Below, one piece after another: positions 62,437 through 64,000 of a DNA stretch of 64,000 nucleotides. The translations under genes were made by a program, and so were the position numbers. The notes below the pieces were generated by a model that was given only the letters and a program-made list of their open reading frames with translations, had not been told where the DNA came from and did not search any database. Location of the stretch: positions 128,136,309 through 128,200,308 of the forward strand of contig NC_134643.1 in the NCBI RefSeq assembly GCF_030463565.1, written 5' to 3'. Positions within the stretch are counted from its first letter, which is position 1. Each line of letters begins with the position of its first letter. The stretch comes from Pelecanus crispus (Eukaryota > Chordata > Aves > Pelecaniformes > Pelecanidae).

Positions 62437-64000
62437 GATGAACAAGAATGGCAACCTAGTATCAACGGATGAGGAGAAGGCTGAGGTACTCAGCAACTTC
62501 TTTGCCTCAGTCTTCACCGGCAACCTCTCTCCTCACCCCTCCTGAATCGATGGACCAAAAAAGATGGGGACCAGAGGTCCTCCCACTGTAAGGGAAGATC
62601 AGGTTCGAGACCACCTAAAGAACCTGAATGTACACAAGTCTATGGGACCTGATGAGATGCATCCCAGAGTCCTGAGGGAATTGGCTGATGTAGTCGCCAA
62701 GCCACTCTCCATGATATTTGAAAAGTCATGGCAGTCCGGTGAAGTCCCTGCTGACTGGAAAAAGGGGAATGTTGTGCCCATTTTTAAAAAGGGAAGAAAG
62801 AAGGACCCTGGGAACTATCGACCTGTCAGCCTCACCTCTGTGCCTGGGAAGATCATGGAACAGATCCTCCTAGAAGATGTGCTCAAGCACATGGAGGACA
62901 GGGAGGTGAGTTGAGACAGCCAGCACGGCTTCACCAAGGGCAAGTCCTGCCTGACCAACCTAGTGGCTTTCTATGAAGGAGTGACTGCATCAGTGGACAA
63001 GGGAAAAGCAATGGATGTCATCTACTTGGACTTCTGTAAAGCGTTCGACACAGTTCCCCACAACATCCTTCTCTCTAAATTGGAGAGATATGGGTTTGAT
63101 GGGTGGACTGTTCGATGGATAAGGAATTGGCTGGTTGGTCGCATCCAGAGGGTCGTGGTCAATGGCTCGATGTCCACATGGAGACCGGTGACAAGTGGGG
63201 TCCCTCAGGGGTCAATACTGGGACCAGTGCTATTTAACATCTTCATCAATGACATAGACAGTGGGATCGAGTGCACCCTCAGCAAGTTTGCAGATGACAC
63301 CAAGCTGAGTGGTGCCGTTGACACACCAGGAGGACGAGATGTCATCCAGAGGGACCTGGACAAGCTGGAGAGGTGGGCCTGTGTGAACCTCATGAGGTTC
63401 AACAAGGCCAAGTGCAAGGTCCTGCACCTGGGACGGGGCAACCCCCGGTATCAGTACAGGTTGGGGGATGAAGAGATTGAGAGCAGCCCTGCAGAGAAGG
63501 ACTTGGGGGTACTGGTGGATGAAAAGCTGGACATGAGCCAGCAATGGGCGCTTGCAGCCCAGAAAGCCAACCGTATCCTGGGCTGCATCAAAAGCAGTGT
63601 GTCCAGCAGGTCGAGGGAGGTGATTCTGCCTGTCTGCTCTGCTCTGGTGAGACCTCACCTGGAGTACTGCATCCAGCTCTGGGGCCCTCAGCACAAGAAG
63701 GACATGGACCTGCTGGAGCAGGTCCAGAAGAGGGCCACCAAAATGATCCGAGGGCTGGAGCACCTCTCCTGTGAGGCCAGGCTGAGAGAGTTGGGATTGT
63801 TCAGCCTGGAGAACAGAAGGCTGCAGGGAGACCTTATTGCGACCTTCCAATACTTAAAGGGGGCCTACAGGAAAGATGGGGATAATCTTTTTAACAAGGC
63901 CTGTTGTGACAGGACAAGGAATAATGGATTTAAACTAAAGAAGAATATGTAGACGAGACATAAGAAAGAAATTTTTTACAATGAGGGTGGTCAAGCACTG
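62437..64000 (+). mobile_element. Long CR1 LINE copy, ORF2 reverse transcriptase, runs off the right edge
   Basis: The largest CR1 copy here, truncated at its 5' side next to a C run (62424-62436). From 62564 to 63952 one frame encodes most of the reverse transcriptase. Visible parts: motif A region [13 protein letters not shown], motif [15 protein letters not shown], catalytic motif C KFADDTKL, then the thumb and C-terminal part. Two in-frame TGA codons interrupt it, at 62543-62545 and 62912-62914; both look like CGA to TGA changes at CpG. A deletion near 63945 shifts the frame before the ORF end. No endonuclease domain is present. The element is therefore a dead but relatively young copy. 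Confidence 0.93.

Overview
The window is vertebrate nuclear DNA, almost certainly from a bird. It has split genes with GT-AG introns, a GC-rich CpG-island promoter, about a dozen CR1 LINE fragments (the main avian retrotransposon) and one solo retroviral LTR of a type common in neoavian birds. Species cannot be read from the sequence. No tRNA, rRNA, CRISPR array or bacterial-style operon was seen.

Two immune-type genes lie on the minus strand. The first is ICOSLG (B7-H2), read from a CpG island at about 58.35 kb leftwards to a tail exon at 50.38 kb. Six coding exons were placed at base level from splice sites and reading phase. Together they give 305 codons, close to the human length; only a few C-terminal codons on a last exon were not found. 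The second gene is a B7-like receptor or ligand at 7.9 to 1.9 kb. It has a signal-peptide exon, one V-type Ig exon and a short stalk exon, and it continues off the left edge. Its exon phases are identical to those of ICOSLG and its V domain aligns with that of ICOSLG, so it looks like a tandem paralogue. No C-type Ig exon was found between V and stalk. A possible first coding exon lies at 43.23 kb.

Layout: 1-7.9 kb, B7-like exons. 7.9-43 kb, probable first intron or intergenic DNA carrying most of the CR1 copies, the solo LTR (12.33-12.89 kb), a GATA-motif cluster near 16 kb and a possible promoter or exon near 33.2 kb. 43-50 kb, DNA between the genes, probably including the ICOSLG 3' end. 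50.4-58.4 kb, ICOSLG, with no recognisable CR1 insertion. 57.9-59.0 kb, CpG island. 59-62.4 kb, upstream DNA with one eroded CR1 piece. 62.4-64 kb, a long CR1 copy whose reverse-transcriptase frame has two premature stops before its frame breaks, running off the right edge.

Biologically, ICOSLG binds the T-cell costimulator ICOS (family knowledge). The neighbouring V-only paralogue is the most interesting object here, because its partner and function cannot be inferred from sequence alone. Most other open frames are chance ORFs or CR1 pieces.
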